NCBI RefSeq assembly: GCF_026151335.1
Contig: NZ_JAMQPP010000001.1
Source of the DNA: Leptospira_A soteropolitanensis
Lineage (GTDB): Bacteria; Spirochaetota; Leptospiria; Leptospirales; Leptospiraceae
DNA: 64,000 bases
Reading direction: 5' to 3' (one strand)
Below the pieces are notes generated by a model, which was given only the letters and a program-made list of their open reading frames with translations, was not told the origin of the DNA and searched no databases. Shown in pieces: positions 8,992 through 17,017 of this stretch. Numbering within the stretch: the first letter of the stretch is position 1; each line of letters starts with the position of its first letter. The position numbers were made by a program, and so were the translations under genes.

Positions 8992-9080
8992 TTGGGCGCA
9001 CGAGCGGGCTCTTCGGGGTGCGCGTTCGCTCCCGTCCTCGTTGGCATACGCCATCTCGGACCAAGCCCTTCGATCCCTTG
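8992..9080. repeat. GC-rich dispersed intergenic repeat, copy A1
   Basis: A GC-rich block stands out from the AT-rich surroundings. The 16-base core CGCGTTCGCTCCCGTC (about 9022-9037) occurs in inverted orientation in the block at 14410-14515. The flanks also match in order: a 'GGGCG' start and 'GGGCTCTTCGGGGTG' against 'GGGCTTTTCCGGAGTC'. This indicates a dispersed, non-coding repeat family. No convincing gene is seen in it. Its function is unknown. Confidence 0.6.
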
Positions 9081-9118
9081 CGCAGTGATTTCCATTTTGT
9101 CCTACAGGTAAAATCAAT

Positions 9119-9544
9119 ATGCCAACAATGGATCAGATCAAAACACAACTCCAAGGCCTCCTAAAAAACCATCCGAATGTAAATATTGACATATTAATAG
9201 CTTACCATCCTGCATTTACCTGTCTTCCTGAGATTTTAGAAGATGAGGAATTGATTCAAGGTTATTGTATGGGGCTTTTGGAAAGTAAAAAACAAAAGAT
9301 GGGAGCTGGTAAATGGATCGTCTTACTCACAAACAAACGGTTTTACTTCATTCGGAAATTGATGTTTAGATCTAAATTTGATTCCATTCCTATAGAACTT
9401 CCTGATATCAAAAAACTAACACCAAAGATGGGTTGGTTTTTTGGAAAGATCCAGTGGGAAACAGAAGACGATACAATTCAGATGTTACAGATTGGGAAGA
9501 AAGATTATGAGTTTTTTTTGCCTTGTTTGGAAGGATTTTTATAA
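9119..9544 (+). CDS. Small PH-domain-like (YokE-type) protein
   Basis: A 141-residue soluble protein without a signal peptide. The pattern 'LEDEELIQGYCMGLLE', 'GKWIVLLTNKRFYFIRKLMF', 'SIPIELPDIKKL' followed by short strands resembles bacterial PH-like domains of the YokE/bPH_3 type, where the strand 'WIVLLTNKRF' is a hallmark. Such domains have ill-defined roles in membrane or protein binding. The gene stands alone after a GC-rich intergenic repeat. ATG 9119 was used; ATG 9128 is a close alternative. Confidence 0.65.
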   Translation: MPTMDQIKTQLQGLLKNHPNVNIDILIAYHPAFTCLPEILEDEELIQGYCMGLLESKKQKMGAGKWIVLLTNKRFYFIRKLMFRSKFDSIPIELPDIKKLTPKMGWFFGKIQWETEDDTIQMLQIGKKDYEFFLPCLEGFL

Positions 9545-9660
9545 AATAAAAACAATACAATGAAACATCCAGAAAAACCAGGGAGAGTAACAGTACCTTC
9601 ACATGTATGGAATGGAAGCACCAAGTTCTAAAACAGACGTTAACTGGGTTGATGTATAAC

Positions 9661-10341
9661 CTACTCCAAATCCTCAAAGGGAATGTCCAAAACTTCAAAA
9701 CCAGCACATTCCAAAAAATCAAAATGCCACCACTCGGTTTTGTTCACGTGAAATCCATATTTACGGAGGGTGCTAATCAAAACAGTTCGGTTTTTCAAAA
9801 TTTCAGGATCAGAAACGGGTGCTTCGGCCCAAGCCTCCTTTCGAAAGGAATCATATTCCGTAGGCATAGGAAGTTCAAATTTTGTTTTTAAATCCACCAA
9901 AGTCAAATCAATCGCACAACCTTTGTTATGCCTAGATCCAGTTTTGGGTGAAGCCACATACCTTGTATCCCCAATGATTTCAAAAAATTTTACAGTAGCC
10001 GCATAAGGCCTGTAAGCATCAAAAATTTTCATCGAATAACCAAGTTTTAAAAACTCTTTCTGCGCCTCTCCTAAGGCTTCCGCTACCGGTTTTCTAGCAA
10101 AAGCCTTCGCCTCTTTATAGATAACATGTTTAGTAAAGTTATTCGATGTTGCATATCTGATATCCAAAAAAATCCTTGGAATTTTCTTTTCTAAGTTGAT
10201 GAGTTCTTTATTTGGATTTTTTTGTATCGATTGTTCGTATGCCTCACGATCCAATACTTTTAGTTTAATTTCCTTGGATTGGGAGGACAAAGATAAAAAT
10301 GGAAAACCCAGACACAGCGCGACCGCAACTAGTTTCATCAT
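9661..10341 (-). CDS. VanX-type D-alanyl-D-alanine dipeptidase (peptidase M15D), exported
   Basis: A 226-residue zinc peptidase with a signal peptide (cleavage expected around residue 20-22). Zinc ligands and catalytic residues are intact: R111 in 'DAYRP', H138 and D145 in 'SRHNKGCAIDL', E203 and H206 in 'EWWHF'. The spacings H-7-D, D-58-E and E-3-H equal those I recall for VanX. The enzyme hydrolyses D-Ala-D-Ala, here in the periplasm, so a wall-recycling role is more likely than glycopeptide resistance. The start codon overlaps the stop of the VanW-like gene (ATGA), which suggests translational coupling. Confidence 0.87.
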   Translation of the reverse strand: MMKLVAVALCLGFPFLSLSSQSKEIKLKVLDREAYEQSIQKNPNKELINLEKKIPRIFLDIRYATSNNFTKHVIYKEAKAFARKPVAEALGEAQKEFLKLGYSMKIFDAYRPYAATVKFFEIIGDTRYVASPKTGSRHNKGCAIDLTLVDLKTKFELPMPTEYDSFRKEAWAEAPVSDPEILKNRTVLISTLRKYGFHVNKTEWWHFDFLECAGFEVLDIPFEDLE

Positions 10342-11231
10342 TTTCTCTTATTTAAGTTTCTGATAGAACTGGATTCTTTCGATTCCAGAAGTGGTTCATA
10401 CATCATCCAAGCAGTATTTTCTGTAACCAATTCATCTTTCAAAACTTCATTTGTTCCTTTAGAAATTAGTTTTCTGCGTATCGTATTTCTTCTTGTATAT
10501 CCACCCCAAGGTTCTGCATAAAAACCGTGAGAAGATTCATAAACTTGGTAGGAAAAAGGGACATCCATATCAGTAAACCATTCTCCTTGTAAAAAATCGT
10601 CCTCAATCCATAGATGTAAAACAAACGGTTGTTTGGTTGTATTTTTAATTTGTAAGTCTATGTAATTATAAGACAATGTAGCACCCGATCCAAATGGTAA
10701 GGTCCTTTCGGAATCGGGGAAAATATCAAAACTATGACGCCATCTTTCTTTTACTTCCAAAGGTGTATGTAAAGTCATCCAATAGATAAGATTGGCCATC
10801 TGGCAAAGTCCCCCACCGGTTCGTTCGATAAAACCCCCATTGCGCAGTTGCATTCCAGGTAAATACCCTTTCCTTCTTGTGGGTTTGCCCACTAAATACC
10901 AAAAGGATAAAACTTGATTCGGTTCGAGAATGATTCCATCTAACTTAGAAATAGCTATATTTAAATTTACCCTTTTGTTCTCTTGAAGATACATAGGAAC
11001 ATCTTTTAGTTTACGATAAATAGGAGATGAATGTTTAAAAATAGAAATAGGATAATTTAGGCGCATTTCCCGAATTGAAATTCTTGTAGTCGCAAACAAC
11101 TTTCGCTCTAAAAACCAAACAATATACCGTTTCCACTGAAAATAGATTTTTCCAAAAAACAAACGTAAAAAACCACGATGAACTTTTTCATTCATACCAA
11201 GGATAAATTTTTTTTTGAAACTAAAGCCCAT
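10338..11231 (-). CDS. VanW-family protein
   Basis: A 297-residue protein with the VanW signature: 'GIILEPNQVLSFWYLVGKPTRRKGYLPGMQLRNGGFIERTGGGLCQ' region (read in parts) and 'TLHTPLEVKERWRHSFD' followed by 'LPFGSGATLSYNYIDLQIKN'. VanW proteins occur with glycopeptide-resistance and wall genes, but their biochemical role is unknown. The N terminus is basic and amphipathic with no clear signal peptide. It overlaps the upstream membrane-protein gene by 11 bases and the downstream VanX-type gene by 4, so the three are almost certainly one transcript. Confidence 0.82.
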   Translation of the reverse strand: MGFSFKKKFILGMNEKVHRGFLRLFFGKIYFQWKRYIVWFLERKLFATTRISIREMRLNYPISIFKHSSPIYRKLKDVPMYLQENKRVNLNIAISKLDGIILEPNQVLSFWYLVGKPTRRKGYLPGMQLRNGGFIERTGGGLCQMANLIYWMTLHTPLEVKERWRHSFDIFPDSERTLPFGSGATLSYNYIDLQIKNTTKQPFVLHLWIEDDFLQGEWFTDMDVPFSYQVYESSHGFYAEPWGGYTRRNTIRRKLISKGTNEVLKDELVTENTAWMMYEPLLESKESSSIRNLNKRK

Positions 11232-12546
11232 TCGTATGTTTTCTCTTTATAAAATCAGGACGTTCCTTGTAGGGGTTTTTCCAAGACTTCGCTACTAGTA
11301 GAAGTTTTGAATTTCGTTTTTCTAACGACAATCGGTATTTTTTCCAATCCTGTTCTCGAACTAGTTGATAATCTCCCAGAGGTTTAATGAATGAAAAAAT
11401 TGGCTTTTTATTTTCATCCTTACTAGATAACAAATTTTCATACCGAATTCCATACACTGCACGATAAATTTCTGTATCTTTTGGTAATTCCGAAATGGCC
11501 TTTGCATCTGGTTCGAAGGAAAGGCAGTCTTTGTTAAATTGGAAATGGTAGTATTCACAGAATCCGTGGTGTGCGACAAGTAAACCATTGTTAGGTACAG
11601 ATGCCATCGATTCTCCCGGTATCCACATTTCCTCATAGGAATAACGGAATTGGTTGGGATTTATAAATATAGTAAAAATCCAAAGCCCAGAACTTACCAT
11701 CCAAACTAAAATTTGTAATATATTCCACTGGATGTATATTTGATTGAGAAGGATCAAACTCAATAGAATTCGGTATTGTATGTCAGCAAAGTGAAAGACA
11801 GGAAATAATAATAGAAATCCGAAAAAAGCCAAAGCCTTACGCATTCTTCGAAACTTAGGTGGCGATGATCCAAAAACTAAAAAAGTCCAATCCCAAAGGA
11901 TGCAAGGACCAGCTAACGCAAAAGCTGCGACTAAAGGAAAATTTTCTTTTTCACTATAGAACCTTCCGCTTGGATCTTCAGGGAGTAAAAAAGGTAGAAA
12001 AAAGCCAAAACAGAAAATAAAAAGATAAAACTTTTCTGGAATTTGATAAAGGATAAAAACTCCTAAACCAAGAAGCGCCACCATTGGATGAAACCAAAGT
12101 GCAACTAAAAAAAGAATTCCAGAGACAACCCATTGAAATAGGGAAGAGGAAAAAAAGGAAATCTTTGCTAATGCCAATGATGGTTTTTTGTTAGTCGCAG
12201 TTGTGGAATAAAATCCGAAACTAAGAGCCAAAAATCCCAAAGCCCAACTTTGTTTAGGATACAAAAATCCCAAAACAAAAACCAAAATACTAGGTAAGAA
12301 ATTGAATCTTTGCTGTGGATTGTCTTTTCCTGAAAAAACTAAATACCTGGCAAAAAAGAAAGATGTAATAAGCCAAATGGATGTTAATGTTTGAAAAATG
12401 AATAAGGTTCCGTCGCTAACCCCAAACATTCGAAATAATAAAGCGACGATATGAAATACAGGTGAGTTGTCTGGCGAATGCAATTTCCCCGATTTTAACA
12501 GGGAAATTGCTTGGACACCATACCAATAAATATCCTTACCAAACAA
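11221..12546 (-). CDS. Polytopic membrane protein, GT-C-like, unusual TTG start
   Basis: A 441-residue protein with about 9-10 hydrophobic segments up to residue 300, then a soluble C-terminal domain of about 140 residues. The N terminus 'GKDIYWYGVQAISLLKSGKLHSPDNSPVFHIVALLFRMFG' (read in parts) resembles the first periplasmic loop of GT-C glycosyltransferases, which normally follows a first membrane helix that is missing here. An in-frame stop at 12553-12555 prevents extension, so either the TTG at 12546 is used, the ATG at 12429 is used, or the gene has lost its first helix. A sugar or lipid-linked substrate is only a guess. It lies in an operon with VanW- and VanX-like genes, which suggests envelope work. 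Confidence 0.6.
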   Translation of the reverse strand: MFGKDIYWYGVQAISLLKSGKLHSPDNSPVFHIVALLFRMFGVSDGTLFIFQTLTSIWLITSFFFARYLVFSGKDNPQQRFNFLPSILVFVLGFLYPKQSWALGFLALSFGFYSTTATNKKPSLALAKISFFSSSLFQWVVSGILFLVALWFHPMVALLGLGVFILYQIPEKFYLFIFCFGFFLPFLLPEDPSGRFYSEKENFPLVAAFALAGPCILWDWTFLVFGSSPPKFRRMRKALAFFGFLLLFPVFHFADIQYRILLSLILLNQIYIQWNILQILVWMVSSGLWIFTIFINPNQFRYSYEEMWIPGESMASVPNNGLLVAHHGFCEYYHFQFNKDCLSFEPDAKAISELPKDTEIYRAVYGIRYENLLSSKDENKKPIFSFIKPLGDYQLVREQDWKKYRLSLEKRNSKLLLVAKSWKNPYKERPDFIKRKHTNGL

Positions 12547-12552
12547 GGGGAT

Positions 12553-13845
12553 TTAGTCTGAAATTTGAATTTTTTTGCCAACCATCTGTAATCCATTGGC
12601 TGACTTTTTAACAGTGAGTGTATCGCCAAAGATAACAGTCGATTTTTCTTCCGTAGTTTCCGCATAAGGACTATTGGAGTCCAAGCTTTGTGTGATTACC
12701 TTATGGTCCCTTCCAAAAATTTTGATTTTCGCTTCATTTGCATTGGCATCAAGTAAAACCCAATTTCCATCTAATACTCGTTTTTCGGAAATATCATCCT
12801 TCCAGATGACAAAGGAACCGTTAGAACGAAATACATAATCCATTCTTCCATCCGATATATCCCCAAAAACTGCTTTGTTTACAAACCCAGAAAGGATGGT
12901 ATTTTTTGTTTTTGAAAGAACAGACCTTTTGAATTCGTCTGCATTTTTATCAACGACGGTAAATCTTTTACCCTTTTCACCAAGTAAAATGATTTCGGCA
13001 ATCACAGTATCTTTCCAAGTTTTCCCGGGTCGAACCTTCTGAATGGTAAATTTAAACTTTTTTCCAGAAAGGGTCTTCGGAAAAAAAATTCTTTGCCCTC
13101 CTTGTTTGTCTGCCACCTTGATGGAAAAAGACTCTGAATCATTCGATACGAGTAAATCTGTCACCGATCCATTTTTATGAAAAAGTGCATCTAATCTTTG
13201 ATAACCGTTAAAGATCTCAATCCCAGATAAACCAACCTCATTTTCTAACTGAATTTCAAACGATTCGCCAACGCCATCGGTGGGAACCCCTTCCACCCAT
13301 GCAAAATCAATACTACCATCAAACAAACTATATGCGGGATAATTCGGAAGTGTGCTACTCGCAGTGACTTGCCCTGTGATAGGTTCAGGATATAAAACAT
13401 CCAATTTTTTTCCATTTTGGAAAAAGGATACAGTTTTGATTCCATTTGCCGAATCCGGCAATAAATAGATAACGTGAACTCCGTTGGATTTTATTTTTTG
13501 AGGAGTTTCTTTCGTGCAGTCAAAATTGGTCGCATAACTACCATCCTTATAAAAAGCTACATAACCCTTTTTTTCCTGGCATTCGATAGCAATTTCATTA
13601 AAAAATGCACGGCCATCTGTTTTTCCGGCTTGATTCCATTTTGCACCGTTTGAAAAAAATATGGTAATCCCGTCCAGACTGGTTTCAGGTTTCCAGTATT
13701 TGCCGGAAATAAATACATTGATAGGACTTGTTCCATCTGCAGAAGAAGCTGCTTGGATTCGTTCGATGACGATGGAGTTTTCAATCGGGTTATTTCTGCA
13801 AAATAAAACCAGGAAAGCCAAAAGAGTTAGAATTATTTTTTTCAA
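12553..13845 (-). CDS. NADase-type glycan-binding-domain lipoprotein
   Basis: A 430-residue lipoprotein: signal peptide with LVLFC, Cys about residue 16. Residues about 160-290 carry the discoidin-like pattern 'ASSTLPNYPAYSLFDGSIDFAWVEG', 'GESFEIQL' and 'SGIEIFNGYQ', which matches the NADase-type glycan-binding (translocation) domain common in leptospiral lipoproteins. The C-terminal 120 residues ('GNWVLLDANANEAKIKIFGRDHKV') look like a beta-barrel-type domain. It probably binds sugar at the cell surface; no catalytic centre is seen. The start is TTG at 13845, supported by GAGGT 7 bases upstream. It lies downstream of trxA on the same strand after 70 bp. Confidence 0.75.
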   Translation of the reverse strand: MKKIILTLLAFLVLFCRNNPIENSIVIERIQAASSADGTSPINVFISGKYWKPETSLDGITIFFSNGAKWNQAGKTDGRAFFNEIAIECQEKKGYVAFYKDGSYATNFDCTKETPQKIKSNGVHVIYLLPDSANGIKTVSFFQNGKKLDVLYPEPITGQVTASSTLPNYPAYSLFDGSIDFAWVEGVPTDGVGESFEIQLENEVGLSGIEIFNGYQRLDALFHKNGSVTDLLVSNDSESFSIKVADKQGGQRIFFPKTLSGKKFKFTIQKVRPGKTWKDTVIAEIILLGEKGKRFTVVDKNADEFKRSVLSKTKNTILSGFVNKAVFGDISDGRMDYVFRSNGSFVIWKDDISEKRVLDGNWVLLDANANEAKIKIFGRDHKVITQSLDSNSPYAETTEEKSTVIFGDTLTVKKSANGLQMVGKKIQISD

Positions 13846-13915
13846 TGATTGTACCTCGGCAGATACAAAGAATCCAAAACTCTTTCGGCATAGGCAAGTA
13901 AAAAATTGACCGATC

Positions 13916-14230
13916 TTAGATCATCCCACCAAACACTTTTTTAATTTCCTCACTTCGCATAGCACCCGAAATACGATGCATCTCTTTTCCATTTTTAAAC
14001 AAAATCATTGTAGGGATTCCCGTGATACTATATCGTCCGGCAATTTCTTGTTTTTCATCTGTATTAATTTTGATGATGGAAACTTTCCCTTTCCAGTCCT
14101 TAGCAAGTTTTTCTAATTCTGGAGCGACCATCTTACATGGGCCACACCAAGGGGCCCAAAAATCCACAAGGATAGGTTTATCATGTGTTCGAACCAATTC
14201 TTCAAAACTCTTTGGTAAGTTTTCTGCCAT
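13916..14230 (-). CDS. trxA: Thioredoxin
   Basis: A 104-residue classical thioredoxin: 'VDFWAPWCGPCKMVAPELEKLA' in two halves around the redox centre C29/C32, a buried Asp (D23), the cis-Pro in 'ITGIPTM' and 'FKNGKE'. It reduces protein disulfides in the cytosol using thioredoxin reductase, which is not in this window. AGGAG lies 8-9 bases before the ATG. A perfect palindrome 26 bp upstream of the start is a likely operator (see 14256-14277). A larger leptospiral genome may hold other thioredoxins, so it may not be the housekeeping one. Confidence 0.93.
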   Translation of the reverse strand: MAENLPKSFEELVRTHDKPILVDFWAPWCGPCKMVAPELEKLAKDWKGKVSIIKINTDEKQEIAGRYSITGIPTMILFKNGKEMHRISGAMRSEEIKKVFGGMI

Positions 14231-14255
14231 AACATGTTCTCCTATTACTTAGACA

Positions 14256-14277
14256 TATATACCCTGCAGGGTATATA
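14256..14277. promoter_or_regulatory. Perfect 22-bp palindrome, candidate operator of trxA
   Basis: A perfect 22-base palindrome centred at 14266/14267, with half-site TATATACCCTG. It lies 26-47 bp upstream of the trxA ATG, where a promoter or leader is expected. The TATACCC-GGGTATA layout resembles G/C-tract operators of CsoR/CstR-type repressors, as I recall them. CstR-type regulators sense persulfides and control thiol genes, but the regulator identity is an inference. No regulator gene of that family is nearby. Confidence 0.6.
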
Positions 14278-14409
14278 AAATTATTGAAAATTTTTAAAAA
14301 AATGGAATAGAATATTGGCCCTTCACTGATAAAAGTCAGCACATAAAATTGTGATCAAAGCCTATTTTGCTGCGATAAAAGAGTAGATTTTAAGCGAGAG
14401 GGATTTGCA

Positions 14410-14515
14410 GGACTTGGTCTCTGGTGGGCACAAAGTGCACAACCAGAGACGGGAGCGAACGCGGACTCCGGAAAAGCCCGGGCCCTTTTGGGCCTCGCCC
14501 AGACAAAAACAAACA
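14410..14515. repeat. GC-rich intergenic repeat, copy A2, with strong hairpin
   Basis: This is the inverted copy of the 8992-9080 block; GACGGGAGCGAACGCG is shared exactly. It begins with a 9-bp inverted repeat GTCTCTGGT (14417-14425) / ACCAGAGAC (14442-14450) enclosing a small GCAC-AAA-GTGC stem, and ends with GGCCC-TTTT-GGGCC. It fills the 357-bp gap between trxA and the SDR gene together with the trxA palindrome; apart from these nothing coding was seen in the gap. Confidence 0.6.
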
Positions 14516-14587
14516 AATCATTGTTAGGGAAAGATTCTTTCGGTTTTGTTTCTGGATGACCTAGAAACTTTTAGTCTAAAGTTCAAT

Positions 14588-15640
14588 ATGAAATCGATCA
14601 ATTCAGAATTACCAATTGTTGTTACGGGAGGATCCGGATATATAGCATCTTGGATCGTTAAATATTTGTTAGAAGATGGTAAGGCAGTAAGGGCTACCGT
14701 TCGAAGCCTTAAAGACCTTTCAAAAATTGAACATTTATTAGAGTTAAAAGAAAAATATAAAGAAAAATTGAATTTGTTTGAAGCAGACCTAATGTTGGAT
14801 GGAAGTTTTGACAAAGTCATTGCCGATACCGAACTTGTCATTCATACTGCGTCTCCATTTTTTGTGGCTGGGGTAAAAGATGCTAAAAAACAATTGATCG
14901 ACCCAGCATTACAGGGAACTAAAAATGTTCTTGAATCATGCAATCGCATATCTTCTGTTAAGCGAGTAGTTCTCACATCAAGTGTAGCTGCCATTTATGG
15001 CGATAACATTGATTCTTTACAAGTTCCGAACCAAACGTTTACCGAAGAACATTGGAACACAACTAGTAACCTGTCACACCAACCATATGCTTATTCAAAA
15101 ACTCTTGCTGAAAAAGAAGCTTGGGAAATTCAAAAAAGGCAATCTCGTTGGGATTTAGTTGTGATCAACCCTTCTTTTGTGATGGGACCTTCTCTTTCCA
15201 AACGTATGGATGGAACGAGTGTTGAATTTATGAAAAATATGTTGAAGGGAGTTTTTCGCACAGGTGTACCCGATACAAAAATGGGATTTGTAGACTTTAG
15301 AGATGTCGCAAAGGCACATATCTTGGCAGGATTGACACCTAGCGCAGAAGGTAGGCACATTACTTCAGCAGAAGTAATGCCAATGTTAGGTGTTGCAAAG
15401 ATAATTAAGGAATTTTTTGGAAACAAATATTCTGTTCCTACAGGAACTTTACCGAAGGCACTTGTGTATGTAATTGGACCTTTTTTTGGATTATCATGGG
15501 GATATACAAAAAACAATATTGGACAACCACTCCAATTAAATAATGAATATAGCAAAACTAACTTAAGATTAATTTATCGGCCGTTAACGGAAACGATTGT
15601 GGATCACGTGAACCAAATGGAAAGTTCGGGTTTGTTATGA
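14588..15640 (+). CDS. NAD(P)-dependent SDR, dihydroflavonol-4-reductase-like
   Basis: A 350-residue extended short-chain dehydrogenase. The Rossmann motif 'VVTGGSGYIASWIVKYLL' (TGxxGxxA variant), 'VIHTASPFF', 'VVLTSSVAAIYG' (catalytic Ser) and 'YAYSK' (YxxxK) are intact. The closest family pattern is the dihydroflavonol/cinnamoyl-CoA reductase-like group, which reduces aldehydes, ketones or sugar-type carbonyls; the substrate cannot be read. ATG 14588 was preferred to a TTG at 14546 because it lies immediately before the dinucleotide fold. It has no strong RBS. It is flanked by GC-rich intergenic repeats and is not in an operon. Confidence 0.82.
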   Translation: MKSINSELPIVVTGGSGYIASWIVKYLLEDGKAVRATVRSLKDLSKIEHLLELKEKYKEKLNLFEADLMLDGSFDKVIADTELVIHTASPFFVAGVKDAKKQLIDPALQGTKNVLESCNRISSVKRVVLTSSVAAIYGDNIDSLQVPNQTFTEEHWNTTSNLSHQPYAYSKTLAEKEAWEIQKRQSRWDLVVINPSFVMGPSLSKRMDGTSVEFMKNMLKGVFRTGVPDTKMGFVDFRDVAKAHILAGLTPSAEGRHITSAEVMPMLGVAKIIKEFFGNKYSVPTGTLPKALVYVIGPFFGLSWGYTKNNIGQPLQLNNEYSKTNLRLIYRPLTETIVDHVNQMESSGLL

Positions 15641-15739
15641 GTTTTTTATATATTCCTATTTAAGATTTTGGTGCAACTGCGAAGTTTTCATTAAAATTTT
15701 TGATGAGATTCGGTTCCCAAAAGACAAACGTTAGATTTT

Positions 15740-15825
15740 ATGGTAGGAGTTGGGCCGGGGATTCACCCCACAAGCCCGCCTCCACCACCCATTCAGGGTG
15801 GGGGCCGAGACTGAGCGTACGAGAC
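15740..15825. repeat. GC-rich intergenic repeat, copy B1
   Basis: A GC-rich stretch unlike its neighbours contains CCCGCCTCC and a CCACCC/GGGTGGGG inverted arrangement around 15775-15805. A similar order (CCTCTCCC, AATC, GGGTGGGG) occurs at 26484-26545, with CCCGCCTCC in reverse. No gene is seen here; the downstream gene starts at 15831. Confidence 0.4.
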
Positions 15826-15830
15826 ATAAT

Positions 15831-16430
15831 ATGCATTCTTTGCTTTCCCAACCGTTCCAACAAATTGATTACTTACAATCCGGAACACCTAAACAAAAGG
15901 AATTGGCAATTGATTTAGAAGAATGGAAAATTCTAAAATCCTTACATGGTTTCAAACCGGTGCTTGCGGGTACGATTCCATTAGATATCGATACAGATTC
16001 TAGCGATGTGGATATCTTAGTAAAATTCAATATCCCAGCGCATTTACAAAAGATTTGTTATGCCAAGTTTCGCAATTTACCAAATTATAGTTTTTCTGAA
16101 AAAACAATCGCTCTTCGAGTCACTTTGATTTGTCGCTTTGAAACTAAAAAATTTAAGTATGAAATCTTTGGACAATCAGTGGAACCCACGGATCAATATG
16201 CTTGGATCCATATGATGGTGGAAAGACGATTTTTGACTTTGGCGGATCCTTCCTTTCGAGATGAAATTCGGAATCTAAAAAAACAAGGAATCAAAACAGA
16301 AGCGGCGTTTTGTAAAGTATTGGATTTAAAAGGAGATCCCTATAAAACATTAGTCCAATGGAATCAAAAATCAAATGAACAGTTTCAAGAATTACTTTTG
16401 CAAAGAGGGTTTCAAACCAATCCGAATTGA
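15831..16430 (+). CDS. DUF4269-type, nucleotidyltransferase-like protein
   Basis: A 199-residue cytoplasmic protein. 'VLAGTIPLDIDTDSSDVDILVKF' recalls the G-S-x-D-x-D core of minimal nucleotidyltransferases, here 'SSDVDI', with a later 'KYEIFGQSVEPTDQYAWIHMMVERRFL'. This is the pattern of DUF4269. Whether it transfers nucleotides is unknown. ATG 15831 was chosen; the longer frame upstream runs through a GC-rich intergenic repeat and looks non-coding. Its last 19 bases overlap the convergent AlkB-like gene. Confidence 0.7.
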   Translation: MHSLLSQPFQQIDYLQSGTPKQKELAIDLEEWKILKSLHGFKPVLAGTIPLDIDTDSSDVDILVKFNIPAHLQKICYAKFRNLPNYSFSEKTIALRVTLICRFETKKFKYEIFGQSVEPTDQYAWIHMMVERRFLTLADPSFRDEIRNLKKQGIKTEAAFCKVLDLKGDPYKTLVQWNQKSNEQFQELLLQRGFQTNPN

Positions 16431-17017
16431 CGAAAGGTTAAATTGATTCTTGGTCGTTTGACCTTCATCGCTTTTGGGAGGGAATGCAACCAATGTCTTT
16501 GGATGACATCTTTCATTAAAAGCAAACTTCCGTGTTCTAACTGCAACTCTACTTTCTCTTCTGTTTCTTTATGTTTGTAACGAAAAATCCGTTCGGCTCC
16601 CAAACTCACAGAGGCAATGGTAGAATTAGGACGTAAAGAAGTTTCATCATCACTATGCCAAGCCATCCCTTCACTTCCATCATGGTATAAATTCAAAAGA
16701 CAGGAATTGAATTTTTCATTGGACGCAATCTCTACTTTAGATTTTAATTCTAAAAGGTCAGGTGACCAAGGTAAGGCAGTTTTGGTAGTTCCTGAATACC
16801 GGTAAGAAAAACCTTTTTCCGCATACCAAGCCACACTTCGTTTGGTGGTAATGTGTTTTCCATAGAGAATGGCCTCGTCCGGTTTCCATTCGATTCCTTC
16901 TAGTAACGAGTAAAATGTCCGATTTGCTTCCTCTGTAGGGAGAAAATCAAAGATGTACAACAAAACCCCGTCATAAGGTAAAAGATTTTCTGATTCAGTT
17001 CTTTGGAATAAATGCAT
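16412..17017 (-). CDS. AlkB-like 2-oxoglutarate/Fe(II) dioxygenase
   Basis: A 201-residue enzyme of the AlkB family. The iron triad is visible as 'AWHSDDE' (HxD) and the distal His in 'RHWLHSLP'; the 2-oxoglutarate Arg is in 'RPRINLTFR'. 'LNLYHDGSEGMAWHSDDE' (read in parts) and 'SVSLGAERIFRYKHK' are also AlkB-typical. Members oxidatively demethylate alkylated bases in DNA or RNA. It resembles the ALKBH2/3-like type. It is a single gene, tail-to-tail with the DUF4269 gene with 19 bp of overlap. No LexA-type box was recognised. Confidence 0.87.
   Translation of the reverse strand: MHLFQRTESENLLPYDGVLLYIFDFLPTEEANRTFYSLLEGIEWKPDEAILYGKHITTKRSVAWYAEKGFSYRYSGTTKTALPWSPDLLELKSKVEIASNEKFNSCLLNLYHDGSEGMAWHSDDETSLRPNSTIASVSLGAERIFRYKHKETEEKVELQLEHGSLLLMKDVIQRHWLHSLPKAMKVKRPRINLTFRQFGLV

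Noticed and set aside
8917..9117. Minus-strand 66-codon frame across the GC-rich repeat
   Set aside because: It overlaps the dispersed repeat block and the terminator; the coding signal is due to GC content, and no motif is visible.
9545..9660. Gene or terminator between the PH-like and VanX-like genes
   Set aside because: No frame with an RBS and no stem with a T run. I see nothing supportable there.
9661..11231. Vancomycin-resistance cluster
   Set aside because: Only VanX- and VanW-like genes occur. No D-Ala-D-Lac ligase, dehydrogenase or VanRS pair is present, so resistance should not be inferred.
14546..14587. TTG start 14 codons before the SDR Rossmann fold
   Set aside because: No RBS and the added residues lack family similarity; ATG 14588 is immediately before the fold.
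15700..15830. N-terminal extension of the DUF4269 gene through the GC-rich block (15750 start)
   Set aside because: The extension resembles repeat DNA and not the family; ATG 15831 is the better start.
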